The notes under the pieces were generated by a model. It made no database searches and had not been told where the DNA came from. It worked only from the letters and a program-made list of their open reading frames with translations. Position numbers and translations under genes: made by a program. This document shows positions 1 through 10,119 of a stretch of DNA of 64,000 nt, piece after piece; the first letter of the stretch is position 1; the number at the start of each line of letters is the position of its first letter. Where the stretch lies: assembly GCA_001312325.1 (NCBI GenBank), contig BBDJ01000004.1:62001-126000 (forward strand), in the 5' to 3' direction. The DNA comes from Lysinibacillus pakistanensis. GTDB lineage: Bacteria; Bacillota; Bacilli; Bacillales_A; Planococcaceae.

Positions 1-115
<115 letters not shown>

Positions 116-173
116 TTTCAATTAGTCAATAATAATGTTTTTTTTGTATAATATTTGAGGGGAGGTGAATGAT

Positions 174-411
174 TTGTCTACAGTATTAGAACGTGTAACA
201 AAAGTAATCGTGGACCGTTTAGGTGTTGAAGAAAGCGAAGTAACGCTTGAAGCTTCTTTCCGTGATGATTTAGGTGCTGACTCATTAGACGTAGTTGAAC
301 TTGTAATGGAGCTTGAAGACGAGTTTGATATGGAAATTTCTGATGAAGATGCTGAAAAAAATCTCAACAGTAGGTTCTGCTATTTCATACATTGAAAGTA
401 AAATAAACTAA
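174..411 (+). CDS. acpP: Acyl carrier protein AcpP (one frameshift)
   Basis: A small acidic carrier protein that holds growing acyl chains on a phosphopantetheine arm. The [13 protein letters not shown] motif contains the Ser that is modified. I chose the TTG at 174 because GGGGAGGTG (158-165) sits 8 nt upstream; a GTG at 165 would overlap that ribosome binding site. The reading frame breaks in a 7-A run at 355-361; with 6 A it continues [18 protein letters not shown] to the TAA at 409-411, giving 78 residues, the normal length. As given, the frame would end early at 395 with an unrelated tail. It follows fabG and precedes rnc. Confidence 0.93.
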
Positions 412-415
412 TTTT

Positions 416-480
416 TTTAACTTTATTTAACACCTTGCAGGTTTTGTCATAAACGGTAAGACTGGTTAAATAAAGTTAAA
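416..480. repeat. 16-bp perfect inverted repeat with 33-nt loop
   Basis: Bases 416-431 (tttaactttatttaac) are the exact reverse complement of 465-480. The structure lies just after the acpP stop. It lacks a following T tract, so it is not a standard terminator; a separate terminator follows at 551-600. The sequence right after it (aaagcctctggcaga) resembles part of the dispersed repeat near 9,487. Confidence 0.7.
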
Positions 481-550
481 GCCTCTGGCAGAAATTATTA
501 CTACTCTTTTTTTTCGTTAAAAGAGCAAATTTACATTGTAAAGTGTATTT

Positions 551-600
551 AAAAGGGTACGAAATGGTTCATTTTTTGAACTATGGATGTCCCTTTTTTT
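551..600 (+). terminator. Rho-independent terminator of fabG-acpP
   Basis: AAAAGGG (551-557) pairs with CCCTTTT (591-597), with an AC/GT extension across a bulged T and a smaller inner hairpin (gttca/tgaac). Seven T residues close the stem at 594-600. It separates acpP from the rnc transcription unit. Confidence 0.75.
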
Positions 601-660
601 ATTTTGGAAAATAATTTGCAAAAAAAACTTCCAAAACATTGTATTTCAGCCGAAATAATT

Positions 661-689
661 TTGCATAAACGCCTTGAAAAAGGTACACT
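661..689 (+). promoter_or_regulatory. Probable sigma-A promoter of rnc-smc-ftsY
   Basis: TTGCAT (661-666) and TACACT (684-689) are separated by 17 nt and lie 37 nt upstream of the rnc start, right after a terminator. The match to TTGACA/TATAAT is moderate (4 of 6 in each element). Confidence 0.5.
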
Positions 690-725
690 AAGACGGTAGA
701 AACTATTAGGAAGGCAGATTGTTCA

Positions 726-1491
726 ATGGCTATGAAAAGAAAAGGAACTATGCAGAAAACTGGCGTACTTCCTGAAAAAGTACGCAATCAATTCGAACTG
801 CTACAGCATGAATTGAATATCACATTTATTAATAAAAATTTATTGTATCAAGCATTCACGCATTCATCTTATGTGAATGAGCATCGCCGTAAATTATTTA
901 CGGATAATGAGCGTCTTGAATTTTTAGGAGATGCAGTACTTGAACTGTCTGTTTCTAAATACCTCTTTGAAAAATATCCTAATATGAGCGAGGGCGAGTT
1001 AACGAAGCTACGAGCATCTATTGTATGTGAGCCATCTCTTGTTATTTTTGCAAATGAATTAGGTTTTGGTCGCTTCGTATTACTCGGAAAAGGTGAAGAA
1101 TTGACAGGTGGACGGGAACGCCCGGCGCTACTTGCTGATGTTTTTGAGTCATTTGTAGGTGCTCTTTATTTAGATCAAGATTTGCAAACGGTCGTGTCAT
1201 TTTTAGAACGTATCGTGTTCCCAAAAGTAGAAATCGGTGCTTTTTCGCATGTGATGGATTTTAAAAGTCAATTGCAGGAAATGGTACAACAAACGAATAA
1301 TGGATTACTTCATTACGAAATTATTGATGAAAAGGGTCCTGCACATAACCGTACCTTTGTATCAAGTGTTCTATTGAATGGACAGGAGCTTGGTATTGGT
1401 CGAGGGAAATCGAAAAAAAGAAGCCGAGCAGCAAGCTGCGCAATGTGCAATGCGAACTATGCGTGAGCAAACTGCGAAAGAGGAGGCTTAA
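726..1491 (+). CDS. rnc: Ribonuclease III (one frameshift)
   Basis: Cuts double-stranded RNA during rRNA and mRNA processing. The catalytic signature ERLEFLGD lies at about residues 62-69, and the C-terminal third is the double-stranded RNA-binding domain ([16 protein letters not shown] onward). The frame breaks in a 7-A run at 1413-1419; with 6 A it continues [19 protein letters not shown] to the TAA at 1489-1491, giving 254 residues, normal for the family. The smc ribosome binding site (1481-1486) lies in the last codons. rnc-smc-ftsY is the conserved Bacillales order. Confidence 0.95.
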
Positions 1492-1494
1492 TAG

Positions 1495-4400
1495 ATGTTC
1501 CTAAAACGACTCGAAGTGATTGGCTTTAAATCTTTTGCGGAGCGCATTGGAATTGATTTTGTACCTGGTGTGACAGCAGTTGTCGGACCAAATGGCAGTG
1601 GGAAAAGTAATGTCACTGATGCCATTCGTTGGGTACTTGGGGAGCAATCGGCAAAGTCGTTACGTGGATCTAAGATGGAGGATGTTATTTTTGCTGGCAG
1701 TGATTCTCGAAAGCCACTAAATTTTGCGGAGGTAACATTAGTTTTAGATAATTCAGATGAACAACTTGCTTTTTCATATACAGAGGTCAGCGTAACAAGA
1801 CGCGTATACCGTTCAGGTGATAGTGAATATTTATTAAATAACCAGCAGTGTCGCCTGAAGGATATTACGGACTTGTTTATGGATTCAGGTCTTGGGAAAG
1901 AGGCATTTTCAATTATTTCGCAAGGCCGTGTTGATGAGATTTTAAATAGCAGACCCGATGACCGTCGTTCAATTTTCGAAGAGGCAGCTGGCGTATTAAA
2001 GTACAAACTGAGAAAGAAAAAAAGCAGAGCATAAACTTATTGAAACAGATGAAAATTTATATCGCGTGTTAGATATATTACATGAATTAGATAGTCGACT
2101 TGAACCGCTTGAAATTCAGGCATCTAGTGCAAGAGATTATGTGCAAATGTCTACAGAGCTAAAAGATTTTGATATCGCCATTCTTGTGCACGATTTAAAA
2201 AAATTGTGCACAATCTTTGCATGCTCTGGAAGCTGAGTTCACAGAGCTATCTGAGACAGAGCAAAAACAAGCACATTCCATCGCTGCCGTCGAAAAACAA
2301 ACAGCAGGTATTCGTAAACTGTTAAAGGAGCTAGATGACTATTTAGATACTATTCAAGCTGACTTTGTGAATGCGACAATGGAAGTTGAACGTTGGGATG
2401 GTCGAAAGGCACTAATGGCAGAGAAGCGCCAAAATGCTTCCAATCAATTGCTACAATTGAATACTTCTTTACAGGATGCAAAGACTGAGGTAGAGGCTCT
2501 GATTTTACAGGAAGCTGAAAAAAAAGAGCTATTTACAGAGAAGCAGCAAGACGTACAGGTGTTAAAACAAAGCATCAAGCAACTGGAACAATCATTAAAT
2601 CGCTCTGTTACTGAAATTGAGCAAGAGATTGAAGAGCAAAAGAATCGCTATATTGACTCCTTAAATGAAGAAGCAACCATTAAAAATGAATTAAAGAATA
2701 TTGATCAGCAATTGGCACAGCAAAAAGCGATGGCAGCACGTATGTCGGACCAAACAGATGAAATCGGACAAGAGCTTGCGCAAATTATTGCAGAAAAAGA
2801 AAAGCTAGCTGTGGCTCACAACACCACAACAAAGGATTTGCAAGGAAAGCTTGAACATTACGAATCATTGCAAATGGATCTAAAAAAAAGTCAATGCATC
2901 TTTTAATGAGAAGCAGGATATGCTTTATAAAGCTTATCAGCACCAACAGCAGCTTAAGGCTAGAAAGGACACATTAGCAGAGCTTGAAGCAGACTTTTCA
3001 GGTTTCTTCCAAGGTGTCAAGGAAGTATTGCTAGCGCGAGATAAAGGGGAACTAGTAGGCATTGAGGGGGCTGTCGCTGAGTTAATTCAAGTAGACGGAA
3101 AATACTCACAAGCGATTGAAACAGCCCTAGGCGCAGCTTCTCAGCATATCGTGACAACAGATGAGCGTCATGCTCAGCAGGCTATACAATGGTTGAAGCA
3201 AAAAAAGAGCTGGTCGAGCGACATTTTTACCAAAGACAGTTATGAAGTCACGGAAAATCAATCTATCTACTATTCATTTGGCAATAGAGCACCCCGCCTT
3301 TGTACAAATGGCGGATGGACTTGTGACTTTCCATGAGGATACTCGAACAATTGTTGAGAATCTTCTAGGCAATGTAATTGTTGCATCAAGCTTGGAAGGT
3401 GCGAGTCAAATTGCACGTTTATGTGGCTTCCGCTATCGTGTGGTGACTCTTGATGGTGATATTGTTAATGCAGGTGGTTCATTGACTGGTGGTGCAACGA
3501 AGCAACAATCTTCGCTCTTTACAAGAAAGGCTGAATTAGATGGTCTAATTGTCAAATTAGAAGCGTTGGAAGCATCTATTTTTAGTGCTGAACAGGCTGT
3601 TTCAGCAGAAAAAGAAAGGCTAGCAACATTGCGAGATCAAGTAGAGCAATTGAAGCTTGAAGGCGAACAGCTTCGAAAGGATGAATTACAACAGGCAAGT
3701 CGTATTCGTGAGCTTGAGGTTGTTGAGAAAAGTTTATCAGCACGTGTATCCTATGCTTCAAATGAGACACAAGATGTTAAGACACGCGAGCAAACATTAT
3801 TAGCTCAACGGGAAGTGGCTACAAATCGTTTAACAGCCCTTGCAACAGAGCTATTAGAGATTAATGGTACGGTTGAGCACCTAAATAAAATAAAACTGCA
3901 GAGCGAAACGGAGAAAGATGTACTGCGTGAACAATTAGCAGAAAAACGCTCCCAATTAGCAGTTATGCAGGAGCAAATGTCACAAGTACAAATTGCTACT
4001 GCAGAAATAGCTTTACAATTAAACAAAGCTCAGCAAAAGATGGACAGTATTTCTCAGGAAATAATCTGGTTGCAATCAGATGAGTCGACAAAGCTTTTAA
4101 GTGATGAAGAAGTTGAGGAACAGGTTGCTACTTGGAAAGAGAGAAGAGATTCGTTACACAAGACGATTTCTCAGAAAAAGGATGAGAAAATAGCACAACA
4201 GCAGCAACTCGCTACTTTAGAGGAACAGCTTAAAGAATTGCAACGTATACATAAAGGTTACCTTGAAGCAATACGTGCAAATGAGCTAAAGCAAAGTCGC
4301 TTAGAATTTGAAATGAAAAGTTTTAATGAGCAGCTAGAGGAAAACTATCAGCTAATCCTTGAGGAGGCTGAGGAGATTGCGATAGAAATTAGCGATGAAG

Positions 4401-5092
4401 AGCATATGCGACGTAGAGTGAAGCTATTGAAAAAATCGATTGAAGAGCTTGGTCCTGTTAATTTGAGTGCGATTGAAGAATATGATAGAGTACTAGAACG
4501 TCATTCATTCTTGACAGAGCAACGTGAGGATCTACTTGCTGCTCAGGAAACATTGCATGAAGCCATTAAAGAAATGGATGAGGAGATGACGTTGCGATTT
4601 AGCGAAACGTTTTATGCTATTCGTGAACAATTTAAGCGTGTATTCCGTGAATTATTTGGTGGTGGACAAGCAGATTTAGTATTATTGGAGCCTCAAAACT
4701 TACTTGAAACAGGTATTGAAATTGTGGCTCAGCCTCCAGGGAAAAAAATTACAGAATCTGAGTTTACTTTCTGGTGGTGAGCGTGCGCTTACTGCCATCG
4801 CATTATTATTCTCCATCTTAAATATAAGACCTGTACCATTCTGTATTCTGGATGAAGTAGAGGCTGCGTTAGACGAGGCAAATGTAGTTCGGTATAGTCA
4901 ATACTTGAAAAAAATTTAGCCATGACACACAATTCATTGTCATCACACATCGTAAAGGAACGATGGAGGGAGCTGATGTATTGTATGGTATTACAATGCA
5001 GGAGTCTGGTGTCTCGAAACTTGTATCAGTAAAATTAGAAGATGAACCGTACTTGCGGAGCAAAGGAGCGAACAAGCATGAGTTTTTTTTAA
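1495..5092 (+). CDS. smc: Chromosome condensation ATPase Smc (six internal frameshifts)
   Basis: The core ATPase of the SMC-ScpA-ScpB condensin that compacts and separates the chromosome. The N-terminal head has Walker [10 protein letters not shown] (about residues 32-40). Long coiled coils flank a hinge near 3,000-3,500. The C-terminal head has the ABC signature [10 protein letters not shown] and Walker [16 protein letters not shown]. The frame breaks in A runs at 2017-2023, 2197-2203, 2882-2889, 3200-3206, 4742-4748 and 4908-4914, each one base too long. Restored length is about 1,196 residues, matching the family. The stop overlaps the ftsY start; because the T run at 5083-5090 is also long, the literal stop reads at 5098-5100. 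Confidence 0.95.
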
Positions 5093-6318
5093 ACGTTTAA
5101 AAGATAAGCTGATGGGTAATCCAGCAGAAGAAGAAAAAGTTGTAGAAGTTAATGAAAATGAGGATGAGACTGCGAGAAGCTTGAGGATGCCAAGGAACCT
5201 GCTCTTATTGAAGCGACTGTTGAGGAAATCGACTTAGCAACTGAGATTCCAAAGGTGGAGGGTCCTATTGAAACAGAACTTCCCGAATTAATGGAAGAAC
5301 CGGTGCAACATGAAGTGCAAGAGGTTGCGATTGTGGAAGAGAAAAAGCCTTCTGCATGGTCCATTACGCAAAAATTTAAAGCTGGTCTGGAAAAAACGAG
5401 AAATTCCTTTACCTCAAAAGTAAACGATTTAGTGGCACGTTATCGAAAAGTGGATGAGGATTTCTTTGAAGAACTAGAAGATTTATTATTACAGGCTGAC
5501 GTTGGCTTTGAAACAGTTATGGAGCTAATGGACAAATTACGTTTTGAGGTTCAACGAAAAAAATATTAAAGACACTAATGGTATCCAAGCAGTGATTTCT
5601 GAGAAGCTTGTTGAAATTTATGAGCAGGGTGAAGAGGATTTAATTGATATAAACATGCAGCCTGATGGTGAACTAACAGTGATTCTATTTGTTGGAGTCA
5701 ACGGTGTTGGGAAAACAACAACAATTGGTAAGCTTGCTCATCGTTTAAAAACTCAGGGCAAAACGGTTGTTTTGGCTGCGGGCGATACGTTCCGTGCTGG
5801 AGCCATCGATCAATTACAAGTATGGGGCGATCGAGTCGGCTGTGAGGTCATTAAACAATCTGAGGGTTCTGACCCAGCAGCAGTGATGTATGATGCTATT
5901 CGTGCAGCAAAAAAATCGCAAAGCAGATGTATTAATTTGTGATACTGCTGGACGTTTGCAAAACAAAGTCAATTTAATGAATGAGCTTGAAAAAGTACAT
6001 CGTGTCATTTCACGTGAAATACCAAATGCACCTCATGAGGTTCTATTGGCTTTAGATGCAACTACTGGTCAAAATGCACTTGTGCAGGCACAAACGTTTA
6101 AGGAAGCGACAAATGTTACGGGAATCGTTTTAACAAAGCTTGATGGTACAGCAAAAGGTGGTATTGTCCTAGCAATTCGTAATAAATTACACATTCCAGT
6201 TAAGTTTGTAGGACTAGGTGAGAAGATGGATGACCTTCAGCCATTTGATGCAGAACGCTATGTCTATGGTTTATTTGCCGAGGGATTAGATAAAGAATTA
6301 CAAAATAACGAGGATTAA
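5078..6318 (+). CDS. ftsY: Signal recognition particle receptor FtsY (frameshifted)
   Basis: The membrane-associated SRP receptor GTPase that pairs with Ffh to deliver ribosomes to the translocon. The NG domain shows G1 [22 protein letters not shown] and [10 protein letters not shown]. An acidic Glu-rich N-terminal stretch of about 100 residues precedes it, longer than in B. subtilis (412 residues restored, versus about 329). AAAGGAG at 5062-5068 is 9 nt before the ATG. Breaks: the 8-T run 5083-5090, a 1-nt loss near 5172-5179 (gcgagaagctt, expected gcgaagaagctt), and 7-A runs at 5557-5563 and 5909-5915. It overlaps the end of smc. Confidence 0.94.
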
Positions 6319-6604
6319 TCTTGATTACGCCCCCTCTATAAATACGAGATGAATGCGATTTTTGCCTATTCAGGTGAGGTAGAAACGCCTGCTGAATCTG
6401 GGAAGCTCCCTTGAGAATATTTACTGAAGAGGGACTTTTTAATCGACCTTGATTATTCTGGGGGAATATACACTAGGGCATAATTTAGTTAAGTGAAAAG
6501 CTCGTCTGTAAAATGGACATTTCATTGTTTAAAAGAGAAATGCTTGCTATAGGTGAAAGACGCCTGAAAGCAGTTAATGAAGGCTTTTAGACAAGGGAAT
6601 TACC
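6319..6604. other. Intergenic region with a degenerate copy of a dispersed repeat
   Basis: No gene is visible. Bases about 6326-6413 (ccctctataaatacgagatgaatgc onward, then tcaggtgaggtagaaacgcctgctgaat) match the central part of the fuller repeat at 9409-9587 imperfectly. A weak TCCCT/AGGGA stem followed by CTTTTT near 6407-6440 could act as the ftsY terminator, but it is too short to call. Confidence 0.45.
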
Positions 6605-6634
6605 TTGACACAGACGGGCGCTTTTCGTTATGAT
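6605..6634 (+). promoter_or_regulatory. Sigma-A promoter of ylxM-ffh
   Basis: A perfect TTGACA (6605-6610) lies 18 nt upstream of TATGAT (6629-6634), 33 nt before the ylxM ATG. It is one of the best promoter matches in the window. Confidence 0.8.
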
Positions 6635-6667
6635 ACAAATGACTAAGGACGGGAGGAGAAACATTCG

Positions 6668-7004
6668 ATGCTACTTGAAAAAAACAACACGCATGAACTT
6701 TCTCTTCGACTTTTATCAAGCATTATTAACAGATAAGCAACGTAGTTATATGGAACTATATTATTTAGATGATCACTCACTTGGTGAAATCGCTGAATCA
6801 TACGGAGTTTCACGTCAGGCTGTTTATGATAATATTCGTCGAACAGAAGCAATGCTTGAAGAATATGAAGAAAAACTTTGTTTATTAGACAAATTTCAAA
6901 AACGTACACAAATGCTTGCACAGCTAACAGCAGGAATTACAGAACAAAACATGACGGCTGAAGAACAGCTAGCGCTTATTGAGCAGTTGAAAGAATGGGA
7001 TTAG
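6668..7004 (+). CDS. ylxM: YlxM, SRP-associated helix-turn-helix protein (one frameshift)
   Basis: A 111-residue DNA-binding-type protein. Residues of the [21 protein letters not shown] segment form a sigma-region-4-like helix-turn-helix, typical of the YlxM/p13 family. The gene is regularly cotranscribed with ffh, and an SRP-related role is known for the streptococcal homologue. GGGAGG (6651-6656) precedes the ATG at 6668. A 7-A run at 6678-6684 breaks the frame in the first codons; with 6 A the start reads [17 protein letters not shown]. It ends 12 nt before ffh. Confidence 0.88.
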
Positions 7005-7016
7005 GAGGCGAAAGCA

Positions 7017-8377
7017 ATGGCTTTTGAAGGATTAGCGGAACGACTCCAAGGAACGATCCAAAAGATTAAAGGTAAAGGTAAGGTATCGGAACAAGACGTT
7101 AAGGAAATGATGCGTGAAGTCCGATTTGCTTTAATCGAGGCGGATGTTAACTTAAAAGTAGTCAAAGAATTCGTGAAAAAGGTTAGTGAACGTGCGGTTG
7201 GTGTAGATGTTATGCAAAGCCTTACACCTGGCCAGCAAGTAATTAAAATCGTACAGGACGAATTAACGGAATTGATGGGTGGCGAGCAAAGCCCCATTAA
7301 ATTTAATACAAAGCCACCAACTGTTATTATGATGGTCGGATTACAGGGTGCGGGGAAAACGACGACTACAGGTAAACTGGCGAATGTGTTACGTAAAAAA
7401 ATATAACCGTAAGCCATTACTAGTAGCGGCAGATGTTTATCGCCCAGCAGCTGTTCAGCAATTACAAACATTAGGTAAACAGTTATCTCTTCCTGTATTT
7501 GCATTAGGCACTGATGTTTCTCCTGTAGAAATTGCACGTCAGGCAATTGAACTGGCAAAAGAAGAGCATCATGATGTCGTTATTATCGATACAGCGGGTC
7601 GCTTGCATATTGACGAAGATTTAATGCAGGAATTAAAAGATATACGTGCGTTAAAGGAGCCAGATGAAGTCTTCCTAGTTGTGGATGCTATGACGGGTCA
7701 GGATGCTGTAAACGTAGCAGAAAGCTTTAATGAAGCAATTGGTATTACCGGAGTTGTTTTAACAAAGCTTGATGGTGATACACGTGGCGGTGCAGCTTTA
7801 TCAATTCGTTCCGTTACCCAGAAACCAATAAAATTTGTTGGTATGGGCGAAAAAAATGGATGCATTGGAACCTTTCCATCCAGAACGAATGGCGTCTCGT
7901 ATATTAGGGATGGGTGACGTTCTATCACTTATTGAAAAGGCTCAGGCAAATGTTGACGAAGCAAAGGCCAAAGAATTAGAGGAAAAATTTAAATCCCAAA
8001 CCTTTACATTTGATGATTTTGTTGAACAATTACAGCAAGTGAAGAAAATGGGGCCTCTTGATGAAATTTTGAAAATGCTACCTGGCGCGAACAAAATTAA
8101 AGGCTTAGACAATGTTAAAGTAGATGATAAGCAAATGGGCCGTGTAGAAGCGATTATTTATTCGATGACAACGGCAGAAAAGACGAATCCGGAAATCATT
8201 AATGGTAGCCGTAAAAAGCGTATTGCAAAAGGCTCTGGAACATCTATTCAAGAGGTGAACCGTCTATTAAAGCAATTTGATGAAATGAAAAAAATGATGA
8301 AGCAAATGACTGGAATGGCAAGTGGTAAAGGTAAGAAAAAAATGAAATTACCAGGCTTTGATTCATTGTTTAAATAA
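7017..8377 (+). CDS. ffh: Signal recognition particle GTPase Ffh (two frameshifts)
   Basis: Binds signal peptides on ribosomes and docks with FtsY. The NG domain has G1 [15 protein letters not shown] and [10 protein letters not shown]. The C-terminal M domain is rich in Met ([15 protein letters not shown]) and binds SRP RNA and signal sequences. The frame breaks at 7-A runs 7395-7401 and 7850-7856; restored length is 452 residues, normal for Ffh. TAGGAGGCG lies just before the ATG. Other A runs in the same gene, at 8288-8294 and 8336-8342, are 7 long and in frame, so not every long run is affected. Confidence 0.96.
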
Positions 8378-8405
8378 TAATTTTTAGGTGTTAAGAAAAA
8401 AACAC

Positions 8406-8434
8406 TTTACAAACAACCTAAACATTGATAATAT
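8406..8434 (+). promoter_or_regulatory. Possible promoter of rpsP
   Basis: TTTACA (8406-8411) and TAATAT (8429-8434) are 17 nt apart in the gap between ffh and rpsP. The match is moderate, and readthrough from ffh is also possible because no terminator separates them. Confidence 0.45.
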
Positions 8435-8472
8435 ACTATCTTGTGTGAAACTTATTCGGAGGTGCTATTAAA

Positions 8473-8746
8473 ATGGCAGTTAAAATTCGCTTAAAACGTA
8501 TGGGAGCTAAAAAAATCTCCTTTCTATCGTATTGTAGTTGCAGATGCTCGCTCACCACGTGACGGTCGTCAAATCGAAACAGTCGGTACTTACAACCCAC
8601 TAACTCAACCAGCTACTGTAAACATCGATGAAGAGAAAGCTCTTAAATGGTTAGCTGACGGTGCAAAACCATCAGATACAGTACGTAACTTGTTCTCAGA
8701 ACAAGGAATCATGGAAAAATTCCATAACCAAAAATTCAGTAAATAA
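8473..8746 (+). CDS. rpsP: 30S ribosomal protein bS16 (one frameshift)
   Basis: A small-subunit assembly protein. It begins [19 protein letters not shown] and contains [20 protein letters not shown], the bS16 signature. CGGAGGTG lies 8-9 nt before the ATG. A 7-A run at 8509-8515 breaks the frame at codon 13; with 6 A the protein is 90 residues, the usual length. Because bS16 is needed for ribosome assembly, a true break here would be hard to tolerate, which supports a sequencing error. Confidence 0.95.
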
Positions 8747-8761
8747 TCGGGGGCGACGTTT

Positions 8762-8996
8762 TTGAAGCAGCTGATTGAAGCAATCGTTTTACCGTTAGTC
8801 GATTATCCAGAAGAAGTTCGTATTGAGACGGATGAAAATGCAAATCGAATTGTTTATAAACTTTTTGTTCATCCAGAGGATCGAGGGAAAGTCATAGGCA
8901 AACAAGGGCGAGTAGCGAAAGCGATTCGTACAATTGTTTATTCAGCGGCAGGTAGTCACCATCAAAAAAAAGACCTACGTCGATATATTGGATTGA
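8762..8996 (+). CDS. khpA: KH-domain RNA-binding protein KhpA/YlqC (one frameshift)
   Basis: A short KH-domain RNA binder that partners KhpB in Gram-positives. The GxxG loop is visible in VIGKQGRVAKAIRTIV. It starts at a TTG at 8762 after GGGGGC. The 8-A run at 8964-8971 breaks the frame near the end; with 7 A the protein ends HHQKKTYVDILD at the TGA 8994-8996, giving 77 residues, as in relatives. As given, the frame runs on to 9103 with an unrelated tail that I regard as artificial. Confidence 0.9.
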
Positions 8997-9117
8997 TAGA
9001 AAAGATGTTCACGCTCTTTTACACGCGACAAGCACAGGAAAGTCCTGATTGGTATGTTTACATGCATTTAGGAATTCGGAGTGGTCTTGAGCCTGGAGCG
9101 TAAAATCTGGACTATAG

Positions 9118-9150
9118 AGGAGGGAGCTTGCCGGTTCCTTCCTTTTTTTT
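9118..9150 (+). terminator. Rho-independent terminator downstream of khpA
   Basis: A ten-pair stem (AGGAGGGAGC with GGTTCCTTCCT, two G-U pairs) has a six-base loop and is followed by eight T residues at 9143-9150. Confidence 0.85.
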
Positions 9151-9601
9151 ATCTTTCATCATTAATGTATGTGCTGTAAAGCATTTATATGGAGGGTACT
9201 GCTTCCTTGTGCCTCATAGGTAATACTTAAAGCAATTATATTGAGAGATAATTGAGCATAATAACATTGAGATGCTTAAGCTAAAACATCTTCTCCAAAA
9301 TGTTCAGCTGCTTTTTAGAGGAAAGTGAGACAATGGTTACTTTTAAACTCTGATTAGCAAGTAGCTTGAAGGAGGCAGCATGTTTTAACATTTTTTATCT
9401 TCATTCATCAGAAGACTCCCACCTCTACAGGTAGTGAGATGAATGCAGTTTTGGTTCCTTTTCAGTGGGTATCCAAACACCTACTGAATGAAGATAAAGC
9501 CCCTGGCAGATGTCACGGATTTTCAAAGGAATGAATTGTGCGTGCACAATTCAAAATCCGGACGAATTACGCCAAGGCGAAATTGATATGAGGTGAAATT
9601 T
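9151..9601. other. Gene-free gap where ylqD usually lies
   Basis: No coding region is recognisable between the khpA terminator and rimM. In B. subtilis ylqD occupies this place. The second half holds the dispersed repeat at 9409-9587. The first half (9151-9408) is AT-rich with no feature I can support. Confidence 0.5.
9409..9587. repeat. Dispersed palindromic intergenic repeat, fullest copy
   Basis: This copy begins cagaagactccca and ends ggcgaaattgat. Its end contains a perfect 9-bp inverted repeat, gaattgtgc (9533-9541) and gcacaattc (9544-9552), and a near-perfect aattacgcc-aa-ggcgaaatt stem. About 41 of 45 bases of the end (9544-9587) recur at 55273-55317, and the first 13 bases recur at 55253-55265. 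A degenerate middle section recurs near 6326-6413. Confidence 0.8.
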
Positions 9602-10119
9602 GTGGAATGGTTTAATGTAGGTCGTATAGTCAATACGCACGGAATTCGTGGTGAGGTGCGAGTTTTATCAACAACAGATTTTGAAGAAGAACGATTTGCA
9701 GTCGGGAATAGACTTGCAGCATTTAAAAAAAGATGATAAAAAAACCAACATGGGTAACAATTGAATCCGTGCGTCGTCATAAAAATTTTATTTTATTAAC
9801 ATTTGAAGGCATGGACAATATTAATATGGTGGAGCCTTTTAAAGAAGGTCTGTTAAAAGTAACGAAGGACCAAATGACAGATGATTTATTACAGGAAAAC
9901 GAATTTTTCTTTCATGAGATTATTGGCTGTGAGATTGTTTCTGAAGAAGGAGAAAAGATTGGTGTAGTGTCTGATATTCTTCAAACAGGTGCCAATGATG
10001 TATGGGTGGTAAAGGGTGCTAAAAAAGAGCATTACATTCCATATATCGAAGACATCGTCAAGGAAATTAATGTTGATGACAAAAGAATTGTGATTCATGT
10101 AATGGATGGTCTACTATGA
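9602..10119 (+). CDS. rimM: 16S rRNA processing protein RimM (two frameshifts)
   Basis: A 30S maturation factor that binds uS19. The N-terminal domain shows [18 protein letters not shown] and the PRC-barrel appears as [19 protein letters not shown] and [10 protein letters not shown]. The GTG start at 9602 follows AGGTGA (9591-9596). Two 7-A runs, 9725-9731 and 9738-9744, each carry one extra A; restored, they read [15 protein letters not shown]. Length is 171 residues. The stop overlaps the trmD start (ATGA), showing translational coupling. Confidence 0.94.

Noticed and set aside
8997..9103. C-terminal extension of KhpA reading on to 9103
   Set aside because: It arises only from the extra A at 8964-8971; with 7 A the protein stops at 8996 at the family's normal length.
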